Source: Actinernus sp. WN-2022 (taxonomy: Eukaryota > Cnidaria > Anthozoa > Actiniaria > Actinernidae). From it: a DNA stretch of 64,000 nt. The notes under the pieces are model-generated. The model was not told where the DNA came from. It searched no databases and saw only the letters and a program-made list of their open reading frames with translations. This document shows, piece after piece, positions 23,161 to 34,019 of the stretch (within the stretch, counting starts at the first letter, position 1; each line of letters opens with the position of its first letter). The DNA is taken from NCBI GenBank assembly GCA_030867875.1, contig JAOWCC010000936.1, positions 12,098,095 through 12,162,094 on the forward strand. The letters are read 5' to 3'. The position numbers and the translations under genes were made by a program.

Positions 23161-23413
23161 TTAAAAAATATGGATTTTTACCTTCTCCCAAGGCCTCGAC
23201 GGGATTTCGTGACAGATCATTGTCTCTTTGCCTTGTTCTGCTGGGTGGCTATTGCAGACTTCACACTTGGCAATAAAGTCTTCAACATCTTTATTCATAC
23301 CAGGCCAGTACAGAACTTCTCTTGCTCTGCGCTGAACAATTTAGCCTTTGTCGGTTGCGCTTGCAGATCATCGAACACCGGAAAGAGGTAGTGGTTTCTT
23401 TTCAGCGCTTTGT
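23160..23413 (-). pseudogene. Gypsy RT-to-integrase fusion remnant
   Basis: On the - strand, starting at the insertion of the TTAA element, the frame reads KRNHYLFPVFDDLQAQ and AKLFS (reverse transcriptase palm entry). It then passes directly into MNKDVEDFIAKCEVCNSHPA, the HHCC zinc region of a gypsy integrase, followed by a broken PSRPWEKV-like stretch. An internal deletion has removed most of RT, RNase H and the integrase N-terminus. Frameshifts are present. Confidence 0.65.
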
Positions 23414-23715
23414 TTAAAGGGGCCGTCTCACCCACAGTGCTTAGCGCGCTCACATAGCATAGCGGCCATTTTCGATGCCATCGAAATCCAGAGTTTTATT
23501 ACAATGTTTTAATCTTCTCTACATCTCTGCCATCCTTCAAGCTATCGTCAAAAAATCATACTATGTTGAACCTTTTTTTATTGCACTTCCTATTGAGCCT
23601 CTTGTTTAAGTGTTTTAAATTATTTGGTCACGTAAATTTTAGTTTTATTTCAGGTGGCCGAAGTTATCTGATGGATGCCAGTCTTGTTCGTCCTCAATGA
23701 AAGGAAACAATTGTC

Positions 23716-26451
23716 AGTAGTATGAGAGGCACCGAATTAGCCGTTTTTTTGGTGAGCTATGTTAATTTTTGGTGAGCTCTCATTAATTCAATGACGTCAC
23801 GGTTCTATTGTCTTAGACTCATGAATAAAGTGCGGTGGTTTCTCATTATCTATTGTCTGAAGCTCATGAATAAAGTGGTGCGTTATGTTAATTTTTAAGG
23901 CGCTCTCATGAATAAAATGCGGCGCGCTCATGAATATCTATTGTTCCTTTGGATGAGGTCATCGACCTATTCGGGCCTGTTTGGGCAAAGCCTATTGTTT
24001 GGGGTCGTCTCTAAAACCAGGAGCGATCGGCCCTGAATACATTCGAAGTTGAATGAAAAAAGTACTAAATATCTCGCAATATCTAAACCCCTTTGTAGCG
24101 TAAATAGTAAGAACAAACTACTCGTGATAGGCTCTAAACTGTCTTTATTATTTTCCTTTACAGTTAATAACTCATAAGATAATTGTATACAAAATCCACT
24201 GTGACTCATTAGATCAACTCTGCTATTGTCCTTAGGCATTAGCGATAACTGAAGGGCCTATTGTTTTGAGGAAAACTCTTGTGATGCAAATTATTCTCTA
24301 AAACCGAACTATAATTACCATACGAATATAAACAAACCATCAGGTAATTAAACAAAGTTTATTCAATCTCAAAAATACCAATTTTAAAAACAGTTCGTTT
24401 TCCTTATCCTCGCGGAGTTGATAACTTTCTTATTTCCCAGTTCTTGGGTTGAAATAATATACCATGTTACAATATTACACTGATTTATGTTTCATTGATT
24501 TTTTTCTTGTTGACAAATGCTACAGAGAGTTGTGTTTTTACCGAGGAGAGGATAATTAATGACCTAGGTAGTCTGGTCTAGTCTAAAAACTTTACTTTAG
24601 CTATCATTTTCTAGTCTAGAAATTGTATTATTCTCTAGTCCAGCCGTTCTAGACTACAAAGTATCTAGTCTATAAACTCTAGACTCTATAAACTCTAGAC
24701 TATAAAGTCTAGCTAAACTAGACACAACACTCACAACGCCCGCTAACGCCCGCTGACGCCCGTCAACGCCCGTCATCGCCTGCTGACGCCCGTCAACGCC
24801 CGCTAACGCCCGTCAACGCCCGCCGCCCGTCAACGTCCGCAACACCCTCCTGCTCCTCCTCCCCCTTCCTCCTCCTTCCTACTCCTTCCTCCTCCGCCTC
24901 CGCCGCCTCCTCCTCCCGCCGCCTCCTCCCTCTGCCTCCCGCCTCCTCCTCCTCCTCCTCCTCCCGCCTTTGCCTCCTCCCTCCTCCGCCCCTCTTCCCT
25001 CTCCTCCTCCTCGCTAGTCCAAGACTTCCTTATGTTACAGAAAATATCTGGACAACTAAAAGTGCAACATAAGGAAGCCTTGGACTAGCGAGGAGGAGGA
25101 GAGGGAGGAGCGGCGGAGGAGGGAGGAGGCAAAGGCGGGAGGAGGAGGAGGAGGAGGCGGGAGGTGGCGGGAGGCGGAGGAGGAAGGAGGAGGAGGCGGA
25201 GGAGGAAGGAGGAGGAAGGAGGAGGAGGAGGAGGAAGGAGGAAGGAGGAAGGAGGAGGAGGGTGTTGCGGACGTTGGTGGGCGGCGGGCGTTGACGGGCG
25301 TTGACGGGTGTTAGCGGGCGTTGACGGGCGTCAGCAGGCGTTAGCGGGCGTTGACGGGCGTCAGCAGGCGATGACCGGCGTTGACGGGCGCCAGCGGGCG
25401 TTGACGGGCGTCAGCGGGCGTTAGCGGGCGTTGTGAGTGTTGTGTCTAGTTTAGCTAGACTTTATAGTCTAGAGTTTATAGAGTCTAGAGTTTATAGACT
25501 AGATACTTTGTAGTCTAGAACGGCTGGACTAGAGAATAATACAATTTCTAGACTAGAAAATGATAGCTAAAGTAAAGTTTTTAGACTAGACCAGACTACC
25601 TAGGTCATTAATTATCCTCTCCTCGGTAAAAACACAACTGTCCGTAGCATTTGTCAACAAGAAAAAAATCAATGAAACATAAATCAGTGTAATCTTGTAA
25701 CATGGTATATTATTTCAACCCAAGAACTGAGAAATAACAAAGTTATCAACTCCGCGAGGATAAGGAAAACGAACTGTTTTTAAAATTGGTATTTTTGAGA
25801 TTGAATAAACTTTGTTTAATTACCTGGTGGTTTGTTTATATTCGTATGGTAATTATAGTTCGGTTTTAGAGAATAATTTCCATCACAAGAGTTTTCCTCA
25901 AAACAATAGGCCCTTCAGTTATCGCTAATCCCTAAGGACAATAGCAGAGTTGATCTAATGAGTCACAGTGGATTTTGTATACAATTATCTTATGAGTTAT
26001 TAACTGTAAAGGAAAATAATAAAGACAGTTTAGAGCCTATCACGAGTAGTTTGTTCTTACTATTTACGCTACAAAGGGGTTTAGATATTGCGAGATATTT
26101 ATTACTTTTTTCATTCAACTTCGAATGTATTCAGGGCCGATCGCTCCTGGTTTTAGAGACGACCCCAAACAATAGGCTTTGCCCAAACAGGCCCGAATAG
26201 ATCGATGACCTCATCCAAAGGAACAATAGATATTCATGAGCGCGCCGCATTTTATTCATGAGAGCGCCTTAAAAATTAACATAACGCACCACTTTATTCA
26301 TGAGCTTCAGACAATAGATAATGAGAAACCACCGCACTTTATTCATGAGTCTAAGACAATAGAACCGTGACGTCATTGAATTAATGAGAGCTCACCAAAA
26401 ATTAAGATAGCTCACCAAAAAAACGGCTAATTCGGTGCCTCTCATACTACT
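23716..26451. mobile_element. Giant foldback element: 2.7-kb palindrome with 6-bp TSD
   Basis: The left arm 23716-25040 and right arm about 25063-26451 are reverse complements over about 1.3 kb, with a spacer of only about 25 bp. Termini are AGTAGTATGAGAGGCACC and its inverse. ATTGTC flanks both sides (23710-23715 and 26452-26457), a 6-bp duplication. Arms contain GTCTAG-rich sequence, a CGTCAACGCCCG minisatellite and a CCTCCT tract. The arms differ in repeat number and by point changes, so they are not a mirror artefact. The identical 80-90-codon frames in the two arms have no recognisable motif and need not be genes. Confidence 0.85.
24730..25430. repeat. Minisatellite CGTCAACGCCCG and CCT/AGG tract at palindrome centre
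   Basis: On the left arm a 10-12-bp unit (AACGCCCGC, GACGCCCGT) repeats over about 110 bp and is followed by about 170 bp of CCTCCT/CCGCCT. The right arm has the complementary GGA/GGC tract and GGCGTTGACGGGCG units with more copies. The two arms meet at CTTCCTTATGTT / AACATAAGGAAG. Confidence 0.85.
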
Positions 26452-26569
26452 ATTGTCCGTTTGTGCCCACGATTTCCACCTACAACATGGAGAAGCTATT
26501 CTGACCATTAATATTAAAATGGGTTTTTGAACACAGTGGCTGGCTTACGTGACCACACTTTGCAATAAA

Positions 26570-27400
26570 ACTCCGCTTGGTCGACCCGAAAAGAAAGGAG
26601 CAGTTTCCTAAAATCATTTTCAGTTCTCTCTCTGGTTTCGAAGGGCTTTTAAACAGTGATTCCGCCGAGATTTTCGGATTCACCGGGTGGATCATTTGAA
26701 GTTCATACTCGCACGAAATTTGACAAACAAAGCCGCCGAGACTGCATGATAATAATTTCCCATTCAAGCTGGCTGTAATTCGTTCACTGTTCTCTGTTGA
26801 ACTGGTTATCTGGCACCACAGCAACGAGATTGCCTGCTAGCAGATTTCTCTCTCTCTCTCTCTCTCTCTCTGTCTGCAGGGGAAAATAAAACCGAGGGGA
26901 GAAACCTCTCGCTTTCATGATTATTAGTATTCTCTGTTTATAGTACTGGCAGGATTCGGAAGCGACGACTGAGCGGTAAATATTATAGTCAACTAAATAT
27001 TATAGGCAACGAAACTTCGCGTGGTCGACCCGAAAAGAACTGAGCAATTTCCTAAAAATCAGTTTGAGGTATTCGGCGTTTAACTTGTGGAAACAGGTCT
27101 CTCCCTGGTTTCGAAGGGCTTTCACACAGTGATTTCACCGAGATTTTCGGATTCACCGGATCGATCAAAGTTTATACTCGTACTCGCACGAAATTTGGCA
27201 ACAGAGCCGCTGAGATTCGTTTTGAACTGGTTCTCTGCTACTGCTAGCGACGAGATTGCGTGATCTCCCTCTCTCTCTGTCTACAAGTAAAAATAGAACC
27301 GAGGAGAGAAACCTCTCGCTTTCATAATTATTAGTATTACCCGGAGAGAGTGTTATCTGTTTATAGCAGCGACGGGTGAGCGGTAAATATTATAGTACAG
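26570..27400. repeat. Two tandem copies of a unit of about 440 bp
   Basis: Copy 1 (about 26570-26990) and copy 2 (about 27010-27400) share GGTCGACCCGAAAAGAA, GAGATTTTCGGATTCACCGG, a TCTCTC tract, GAGAAACCTCTCGCTTTCAT and GAGCGGTAAATATTATAG in the same order. The TC microsatellite is longer in copy 1 (26848-26872). Confidence 0.8.
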
Positions 27401-27622
27401 CCAAGTACTGCTGTATAACACTTTGTTGACTTCACATTGAACTTGTCAGTAAGGTACTATTAGTTTCATCAAGGTCATCCATGTTCAAATCAAAATTATC
27501 ATGTCACCAACATAAAGAATACGCTCAGTTCTTGAGGTTCCCGCCGTGAACAAGGGGTCAAAGTCTCGGATATAAATAATAACAAAGCACGCGAAACACT
27601 GAGGGTGAGACGGCCCCTTTAA

Positions 27623-27871
27623 GGGATTGCATGGGGTCGATACACAGGCGTATTTTTGCTTTATTTTATTTTCTACAACCATCGACGAAATCCAGTCAGC
27701 GGGAACCACTACTGGTTCCAAGACTCCTTTCTCCACTAACCGATCTAACACAGTTTTGAGGGGCTCTTTTACTGCAAAAGGGACTTTTCTCAACGGAAGC
27801 GCGACAGGGGGTACCGATTTGTAAATTTCAAGATGGAGCTTTCCGTCCAATTTCCCTTCCCCCGTGAACAC
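27623..27871 (-). pseudogene. Gypsy reverse transcriptase N-terminus
   Basis: The frame reads LPLRKVPFAVKEPLKTVLDR, then LVEKGVLEPV and WISSMVV, the entry of Ty3/gypsy reverse transcriptase. After a frame change it gives a CIDPMQSL motif just before the TTAA insertion at 27618. It belongs with the fragment at 23160-23413. Confidence 0.75.
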
Positions 27872-28290
27872 ATCTTTGAACTAGCTGACTCCAAAGACGT
27901 CGCGTCGGTCATAGACATGATATTGCCAGAGTTAACAGTTATGAGATGAAACTGTTGAATAGCCTGCACACCTAGTATTGCTATGTGCCCCTTAGCAACA
28001 ACGACAAATTCCGTCAAGAGGACATTATCGTTCTTAGGATTCCGAGTCTTAACTTTCCGAGTTCCTAGGGCTTTAACTCGGACTTGTTAAACATTACAAG
28101 AGTGGTATTGGTTTTATGCAGTCAGGTGAGTCATTGAACATGTTCTGGTATAGATCTACTGGGAGAATGTTGACTGTTGCGCCGCAATCGAGTTGGAATT
28201 TTACTGTCTCATCTTTCAAACGCATGTTTGCGGAGATCTTTTTGCGACAATTCTTAGCACTCAGTGAGCCCACAGATTCCACACTGAATA
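27872..28290 (-). pseudogene. Gypsy retropepsin-like protease remnant
   Basis: FQLDCGATVNILP carries the D-x-G-A active site of retroviral-type aspartic proteases, with cysteine at the usual serine/threonine position. Downstream (27890-28017) comes VAKGHIAILGVQAIQQFHLI, typical of the protease-RT linker (ILG..A...LI.V). The frames are broken by stops. Confidence 0.7.
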
Positions 28291-28301
28291 GATAATCATC
28301 A

Positions 28302-29180
28302 CTATCCTGATCTGAATCTGGAACGCTCTATCCACTGTTCGTTTGTTGGTACTCTGACTTTGCGTTTACACACTGGTGAACCAGAAATAATGGTTATTTT
28401 TGCCACAGTCATTGCATTATTGCTCCCATGCTGGACATAGTTCTTTTTTTCTGTGATGGGTTTTGTGACAAAACTTGCATTTAATTGATGCGGTAACTTG
28501 GCTTTGGACATTTCTGGGGTGTGTGCTGCCTGTGGTTATCGCGCTGATCTCTTCGTTATTTCCTTCAATTGCTTTGCTGTCGTTTCGTTCGCGCGACAAA
28601 TATCAATGCATTTATTTAGTGTGAGTTTGTTCTCAGTGAGCAGTTTATTTTCGTGTAATTTTATCTTTAATTCCCACAGCAATTCTGTCGCGGATCATGC
28701 TATCCTTGAGCTTTCTAAAGTTGCATGTTTTGGCAAGTGATCGTAGGGTTGTGAGATCAGAATCAAATGACTCACCGTATTCTTGCTCCTTCCTATTAGA
28801 CATATACCTCTCGTAGGTTTCGTTCGTCTCTCCCACGCAGTAGACCTATACCAGCTCCATTACCCTTTCAATGTCTGTCTTCTCCTCCTCACTCTGGAAG
28901 GGCAGACTGTCGTAGATTTCCAACATATCGGGGCCGATGCAAGTCAGCAAGGTTGCTGTTCGGAGCCCTTTGTCTTGGACTCGAAGCCTCGAGGGGATTT
29001 CGTAGTTGTTCCATAAACGCCTGATTTTTTTCTAGTTGCCAAGTTTCCCTTTAGCTCTAGCCTCGACGGCAACGGAATAAAGGTCTGTGTAAACTGAGCA
29101 GATATTGCTTGAGCTTGTGCTGGCTGAAACACGCTGGGAAACACTGGTACTGGATTCCTGAAACAAAACTCACAAAACAA
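28302..29180 (-). pseudogene. Gypsy gag remnant with zinc knuckle
   Basis: In order on the - strand: a capsid-like start (LPSRLELKGNL), GETNETYERYMSNRKEQ followed by SFDSDLTTLRSLAKTCNF and LKDSMIRDRIAVGI (the retrotransposon gag core), then CKFCHKTHHRKKELCPAW, a zinc-knuckle-like C-x2-C-x4-H-x5-C motif. At least three frame changes separate these pieces. The order gag, protease, RT, integrase on the - strand identifies a Ty3/gypsy element. Confidence 0.75.
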
Positions 29181-29266
29181 GATACTTTCGCTCCTAATTT
29201 CACCCGAAACTCACATTGGAGAAGTAGATATGTTCCTTAGGCGTGTGTCTTCCACTTATGACACCA

Positions 29267-29441
29267 TGTATCGTTGTCTAAAGGGAGACAAGGGAGGACA
29301 AACTATGGTACTTCTACAAGGTCCTGTTTACTCAATGGCTCCTCGTCAGTTACACATGAAACTCGCACATGGTTAACGTCATACGATGTTCCTGACGTCT
29401 CATGACCGGAAGTAACCTATTACAACTCAGATATCGTTACA
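29267..29441 (-). repeat. Probable 5' LTR of the gypsy element
   Basis: On the - strand the segment starts TGTAACGATATCTGAG and ends AACGATACA. It is followed directly by TGGTGTCATAAGTGG, which looks like a tRNA primer-binding site and leader of the gypsy type. That gives a 175-bp LTR with TG...CA ends. The 3' LTR was not found. Confidence 0.55.
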
Positions 29442-29970
29442 ACGTGATTTAGAGTATCTGCCAAAATAGCTTACTGACTATCCGCGAGTTGCCCTTTGGG
29501 GCCCTATGTTTTTTTATCTTGTTCATGCGCGCTAGCGCAGAAACCATTTATTAGGGTTGTGAAATCGTGTCACTGGTGTTGGGTAACCTGTCACGAATTC
29601 ATCATGATCGAATGCCTTTTAATAAATCTTTCTCGGGTCGATATTTGTGTTTTCCTGATAGTTCTTATAAGAAATTTGGCTGTGGTACATTGTAGGTTAT
29701 CAGATTAGGATTTACATAAGGGAGAAAATGGTCGCTTCCATTGAAGATGGATAAAATGGCATAGCATGGAATCACACACTCAAGTTAGCATATTAACACT
29801 TGTTTAAACCAGTCTAGTGCAGAGCATACATGCCCTGTATTTATAATTATCGTAAATAGTTTATGGTAGTAATAAATATGGCATCGTGACCACGTTTCAA
29901 TGTGAGCATATATGTACCACGTACCATGTGTTTTTAAAGTTGCATAATTTAATAGGCTTTTAAACGAATA
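29442..29970. other. Intron sequence, no gene seen
   Basis: Short frames only. No motif or repeat boundary was recognised. Confidence 0.35.
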
Positions 29971-30476
29971 CTCAAAAATGTTTCATACCTGGTGCAGGGA
30001 TCAAATTTCGGATAAAAACTGTTTTCGTTATTTGAGCACAGCCGAGTACAGTAAGTGCGCCAAATTTCTCACGATACGAGATCGCGTCATTCTTGACTCC
30101 CTTGACTGGTTGATGTGCAATAAAACGTGTCAAGTGGCCTGTCACCTGACTTAGACCACGAAATCAGAAAATGAAAAACGCGGCTCCGAGTTTAACAGAA
30201 ACATTGAGGATAATGAGTCGATGTAATTAAGGTTAAATCAGTTTACCAATTTCAGCTTCGAAAAGATGACTACAGCGTTTCGTTAACGAGCAGTTATGAA
30301 TGCGAAAATATGCAAAATAGGTCACGTGACGTTAGTGTCCTTAATATTTCGTTATCTTTACCTGATAGTCATGCTTTCTAAGCGTCTAAAACACTGGTGG
30401 AAGTGCAATATTTCAGTAGGGTTCCGTTCTATTCATATGTTATCGTCGCAACCGCATTTCACTTAAAGTGCCTATG

Positions 30477-32258
30477 AAGCTTATTTTTTTATTTTAGATA
30501 TGAATTCTAAATCAAGTGAATAGTAGAATGGTAAAATATATTTTGCTTTGAATGCTGTGCCGTTGAGTCATGGAGGTTTTAATATCCAAAATGCTAATTA
30601 CTTGACGTCAGGGGAGGTATCAGCAATCACTTCTTAGTGGTTGTGAATGGGCGTTTCTACTGATATAAGAAAACAAATTTAAATTTCTAACATCATTTTA
30701 TTTCAACCATGGGTATAACACTAATAATTTGAAAAAAATGTTTAATTGTAACAAAAAGAATTGTATTATAATTGATGCCTCCCCTGACGTCATGTAATTA
30801 GCATTTTGGATATTAAAACCTCCTTAACTCAGTGGCACAGCATACAAAGTAGCCTGCTTACAGGCTCTCGGTTTTTTTTCGGAAATGTTAGTTTTCGGGT
30901 CGGGCTTGGGTTACCTGTGGGCCGAGCGAGGCGGAGGCGAGTGCGTCAGCACGAGAGCCTACCCGGAAGGCCGGTGTTTCAGAGTAGCCGCCCCCTGATG
31001 CTGCATGACGTCTTCACGCATCAGTGAATTATCAGCAGTCAAAAAGTAACCAATCGGAGCGAAGTGCAATGTAAATATTTGACTGTCCACGTGAGATTGT
31101 CGTGGTCGCCTGAATGTATGGTCGGCAGAAAATACCGCAAAAAGTGCGTAGTTTCAGTGAATTTAACAGTGTATAATTTCTGCCGTTCTTGCAATTGTAG
31201 TTTGAATATTAAATACGGTTCTAAGAACCGTATTTCTACGGAAAATCTGTACGAAGTCTCTGACACAGTGTCATGATGTTGGCGTGCAACTTGTGAATTC
31301 GCAGTTGTTGTCGAGTCGTTCCGTTGTTATCAGCTCTATGGGTTCTCACGTATTCAATAATTACTTCTGGAGCTTCATATGTATGTCGATTGGTCATAAG
31401 GATCTCCTCTTTCAGTTTTCCTGGTTAGTTTGGACATTAGGGATTTATTAACGAAGATTTCGTACACTTAGCGAGCATATGTCGAAACTAAAGTTCGCTT
31501 GTCACAGAAGTTCCTAAACTAGCGGTTTCGTAATGTTTGTTCTCGGAATTTTCATGCTAAGGATAATAACTTTTAGAGCTTCATATGAATGTCTATTGGT
31601 CACAATACTATCCTCTTTCGGATCCCCCGGTTATTTTCGACATTTAGAGATTTATTCTTGGAGATTTCGTACAGTTTAGCGACCGTGTGTCGAAAGTAGA
31701 AAAGTTCGCTTGTCACAGAAGTGAGTAAACCGACTAGCCGTTTCATAGCACTTCGATGTTTTGCCTCTTATGTAGTCGATAATAACTTAATATATAGTGT
31801 CATATGTATGTCGATTTCTCACATGGCTATCGTGTTTGAGTTTATGAGATTGTTATGCCAGCAAAGAAAGGTTTTATCTAACTTTTCGTACAGTCTGTCT
31901 TTGCACTCGATATCCTATCTTCCTCTTGGTTTAATTCAGGAAACGATCTGTCACATTTTTTAACCAATCATAATGAAGCGGCTCGTGCAAAAAACTATCT
32001 GTCAACGGTTAGCCAATCACAGTGCTGTGTTCGTGGACGAACGCGGGCTACTCTGAAACACCGGCCTTCCGGGCAGGCTCTCGTTCGACGCACTCGCCTC
32101 CGCCTCGCTCGGGTCCGGGCCTCGCTCGGCTAATATTTGCGAAAAAATCCGAGAGCCTGTAAGCAGGCTACATTCAAAGCAAAATATATTTTAACATTCT
32201 ACTATTCACTTGATGTAGAATTGATATCTAAAATAAAATAATAAGCTTCATAGGCACT
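30477..32258. mobile_element. TTAA-flanked TIR element, AGTGCCTATGAAG family
   Basis: Ends are AGTGCCTATGAAGCTTATT and AATAAGCTTCATAGGCACT, flanked by TTAA (30473-30476 and 32259-32262). The arms are inverted over some 150 bp, including GAATGCTGTGCC and GGTTTTAATATCCAAAATGC. The intact MITE at 2128 carries the corresponding empty TTAA near 2314. A further element (30850-32170) sits in its right arm. Confidence 0.85.
30850..32170. mobile_element. Third-level nested element with about 150-bp TIRs and 9-bp TSD
   Basis: Ends are TAGCCTGCTTACAGGCTCTC and its inverse. The inverted arms extend to GGTGTTTCAGAGTAGCC and are GC-rich (GGCGGAGGCGAGTGCGTC). The duplication is CATACAAAG (30841-30849) against CATTCAAAG (32171-32179). 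No protein is recognised in the 1-kb core, which contains two related copies of a segment with TTTAGCGAC/GTCGAAA and GTTCGCTTGTCACAGAAG. It is MULE-like by TSD length and TIR length. Confidence 0.8.
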
Positions 32259-32629
32259 TTAAATGATTTTCTCTAATTATGACGTCATCGATAACATGAT
32301 TACACCAGTCATCCATTTAAGGAATTTAAGGCAGTTGATATTAGTATTATGGCGTGATTAGATTTTGTTTAAACTGTTATTCCTGTTAGAAACATTTATT
32401 TACGGTAAATATATTTTATGTTAAATGAGCGAGACCTAGACATGCTTGAGAACCGTATTCGCAGTGTTTAAGCAGGGAGTATGGGTAACTGTCTACGAAG
32501 TATATCTGGACTGTCGGGAATGAAGACCCCTTTAAACCAAATGGATAATTAACTGTCGCAAATCATTATACAGCGATTTTATAATTATTTGATTTGACGA
32601 CAGCAGCCATGAAAGTGTGTAAGTAAGAG

Positions 32630-32705
32630 TTTCATACCGAGAACCGAGGTTCTAAGCCCTAAACATCCCGTTTAGGGATTAGAACCGAAGGTTCTCGGTA
32701 TGAAA
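32630..32705. repeat. 76-bp near-perfect palindrome
   Basis: TTTCATACCGAGAACCGAGG opens the structure and CCGAAGGTTCTCGGTATGAAA-type sequence closes it, with an inner pair CCCTAAAC/GTTTAGGG around a 5-base loop. It is likely a hairpin-forming MITE. Confidence 0.75.
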
Positions 32706-32887
32706 GTGATTTATATCACATTTGGCGAGGTTTTCTCAAATAGAAGGAGGTTTAAAACTGAGTTATAAACCTCCCTGCAACAGTTATAAACCTCAGATTT
32801 GTTATTTAATTAGTCTATTGTTCAACGGGTTTATACCAGAGTTTGACCCTTATGAAGAACAAAGAAAACCGTGTCAAGTGTGATATT

Positions 32888-33184
32888 TAACAATTAGACC
32901 CAGCAGCCCGAATGGGCTACGAGTCAATAGCACATGAGGCGCAGCCGAATGGGCTATTTAACTTGTAGCCCATGAGGGCGAGAGGTCTAATTGTTTTAGT
33001 ATAAACTAACTAGTCGGACAGTAGAAAATAATAGAAAGCAATAAATTGAAGTTGAAAAATGTTATTATTTCGTGAAAATACGTGCGGTTTTTCTCAACCA
33101 TGGGCTATCACAAATAGACCTATAGTAGGGTAGCCAATCAAAATGCAGGATTTGTAATAGTCCACTAGTTGGTTTATACTAAAA
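32888..33184. mobile_element. MITE with TTTAGTATAAACTAACTAGT ends
   Basis: Inverted ends TTTAGTATAAACTAACTAGT (32995) and ACTAGTTGGTTTATACTAAA (33183) enclose 190 bp. Immediately left, AATTAGACC and GGTCTAATT (32889 and 32985) form a second inverted pair with GGGCTACGAG and GAATGGGCTA inside. They may be one composite element or two adjacent ones. Confidence 0.6.
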
Positions 33185-33636
33185 TGTATTATACAATGAT
33201 CAGAAATATTTTTAGTACTTCTGACTGTATTTGGTAACTTCAACCGTAGATAATTATCTGATCCAAGAGGTTTCTTTAATCATGCTAAAGTTTACACTAA
33301 TTACTTCTCTTTGAGATTTTCCATTCATGTTGCAAAATAATTGTAAAAACTGATCAGAACATTTCATGTTTGACGCGTGGAGAAACTGAAACCAGCATGA
33401 CCCGAAGTTGATAAAATTATTTAACACATTAATGTACTCTTCCTAAAAATACAATTAACATTGTTTCCACGGGGTATCCATTGGGAAGCTATGTTTCACT
33501 TTCTAATCTTGTTCTTAGAAGATTTACTGTTGATTTATTCTTCATGTTCCTGTACGTATGTTATGCAATGTGCAACGTGGACTAGAAGTACGATTAGCGA
33601 CCGTGATTTTAAATATGATACTGTTTTCCTTATTAG

Positions 33637-33921
33637 GGCCACCGCACATTTTGAAACAAATTTCACCGAATAAAATGACAGCTACTCTAGATAGCTATGC
33701 CTATCTTGGTTGCTATGCAACTGGTGCGAAACCACTCACCTACACATGGAGAAAGAATGGGATCCCATTACGAAGTGAAAGTGTGCAACTGTTGGAAAAC
33801 GCTATTGTTGTTCATCCCAAAGGAAAACAAGACTATGGAACATATGTGTGCAATGTTAGCAACAGGGCTGGATCTGTTGAGTATCACATCGAACTGGAAA
33901 CTGCTGAGTGTGGAGAGCAAG
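33637..33921 (+). CDS. Host receptor exon: Ig domain
   Basis: A 285-bp exon has acceptor TTATTAG and donor GTGGAC. It starts with two bases that complete the codon from 18319-18370 and ends one base into a codon, matching 40698. It encodes a single I-set/C2-like Ig domain: GPPHILKQISP start, first cysteine in YLGCYATG, tryptophan in YTWRKNG, and the DYGTYVC box around the second cysteine. NKMTATLDSY supplies strand B and VEYHIEL strand G. It would sit next to the membrane, after the fibronectin III domain. The open frame extends past the donor by a few codons, so the 3' splice choice is inferred from phase. Confidence 0.85.
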
Positions 33922-34019
33922 GTGGACTAGGTATAATAATGTCAGATCTGATATGATCTAATTTGATTCACAACGTTACATCAATTTAAATGTATGTTAA
34001 CCAGGTACGATGTCAATAC

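Larger units (their letters stand above)
23418..27618. mobile_element. 4.2-kb TTAA-flanked TIR element inserted in gypsy RT
   Basis: Ends are AGGGGCCGTCTCACCC and its inverse GGGTGAGACGGCCCCT, with TTAA at 23414-23417 and 27619-27622. Gypsy reverse-transcriptase sequence lies on both sides and is continuous once the insert is discounted, which fixes the boundaries. Inside are the foldback element 23716-26451 and a tandem duplication at 26570-27400. No transposase is visible, so it is non-autonomous. TTAA specificity suggests piggyBac- or Kolobok-type mobilisation. Confidence 0.8.
29971..32450. mobile_element. Diverged CTCAAG-family MITE, split by nested elements
   Basis: Sequence from 29971 to about 30472 and from 32263 to 32450 is the reverse complement of the MITE at 2128-2810. 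For example CGGCTCCGAGTTTAA at 30180 and GATATTAGTATTATGGCG at 32340 match its interior. The left terminus is mutated (CTCAAAAATG); the right still reads CATGCTTGAG. It is interrupted at a TTAA by 30477-32258. The TSD is no longer recognisable. Confidence 0.8.

Noticed and set aside
23967..24239. 90-codon frame duplicated at 25958-26200 as a possible gene
   Set aside because: It lies in both arms of the palindrome, has no motif, and is preserved only because the arms are near identical.
23716..26451. Palindrome as an assembly artefact
   Set aside because: The arms differ in minisatellite and tract length and at single bases, and a perfect 6-bp duplication flanks the whole.
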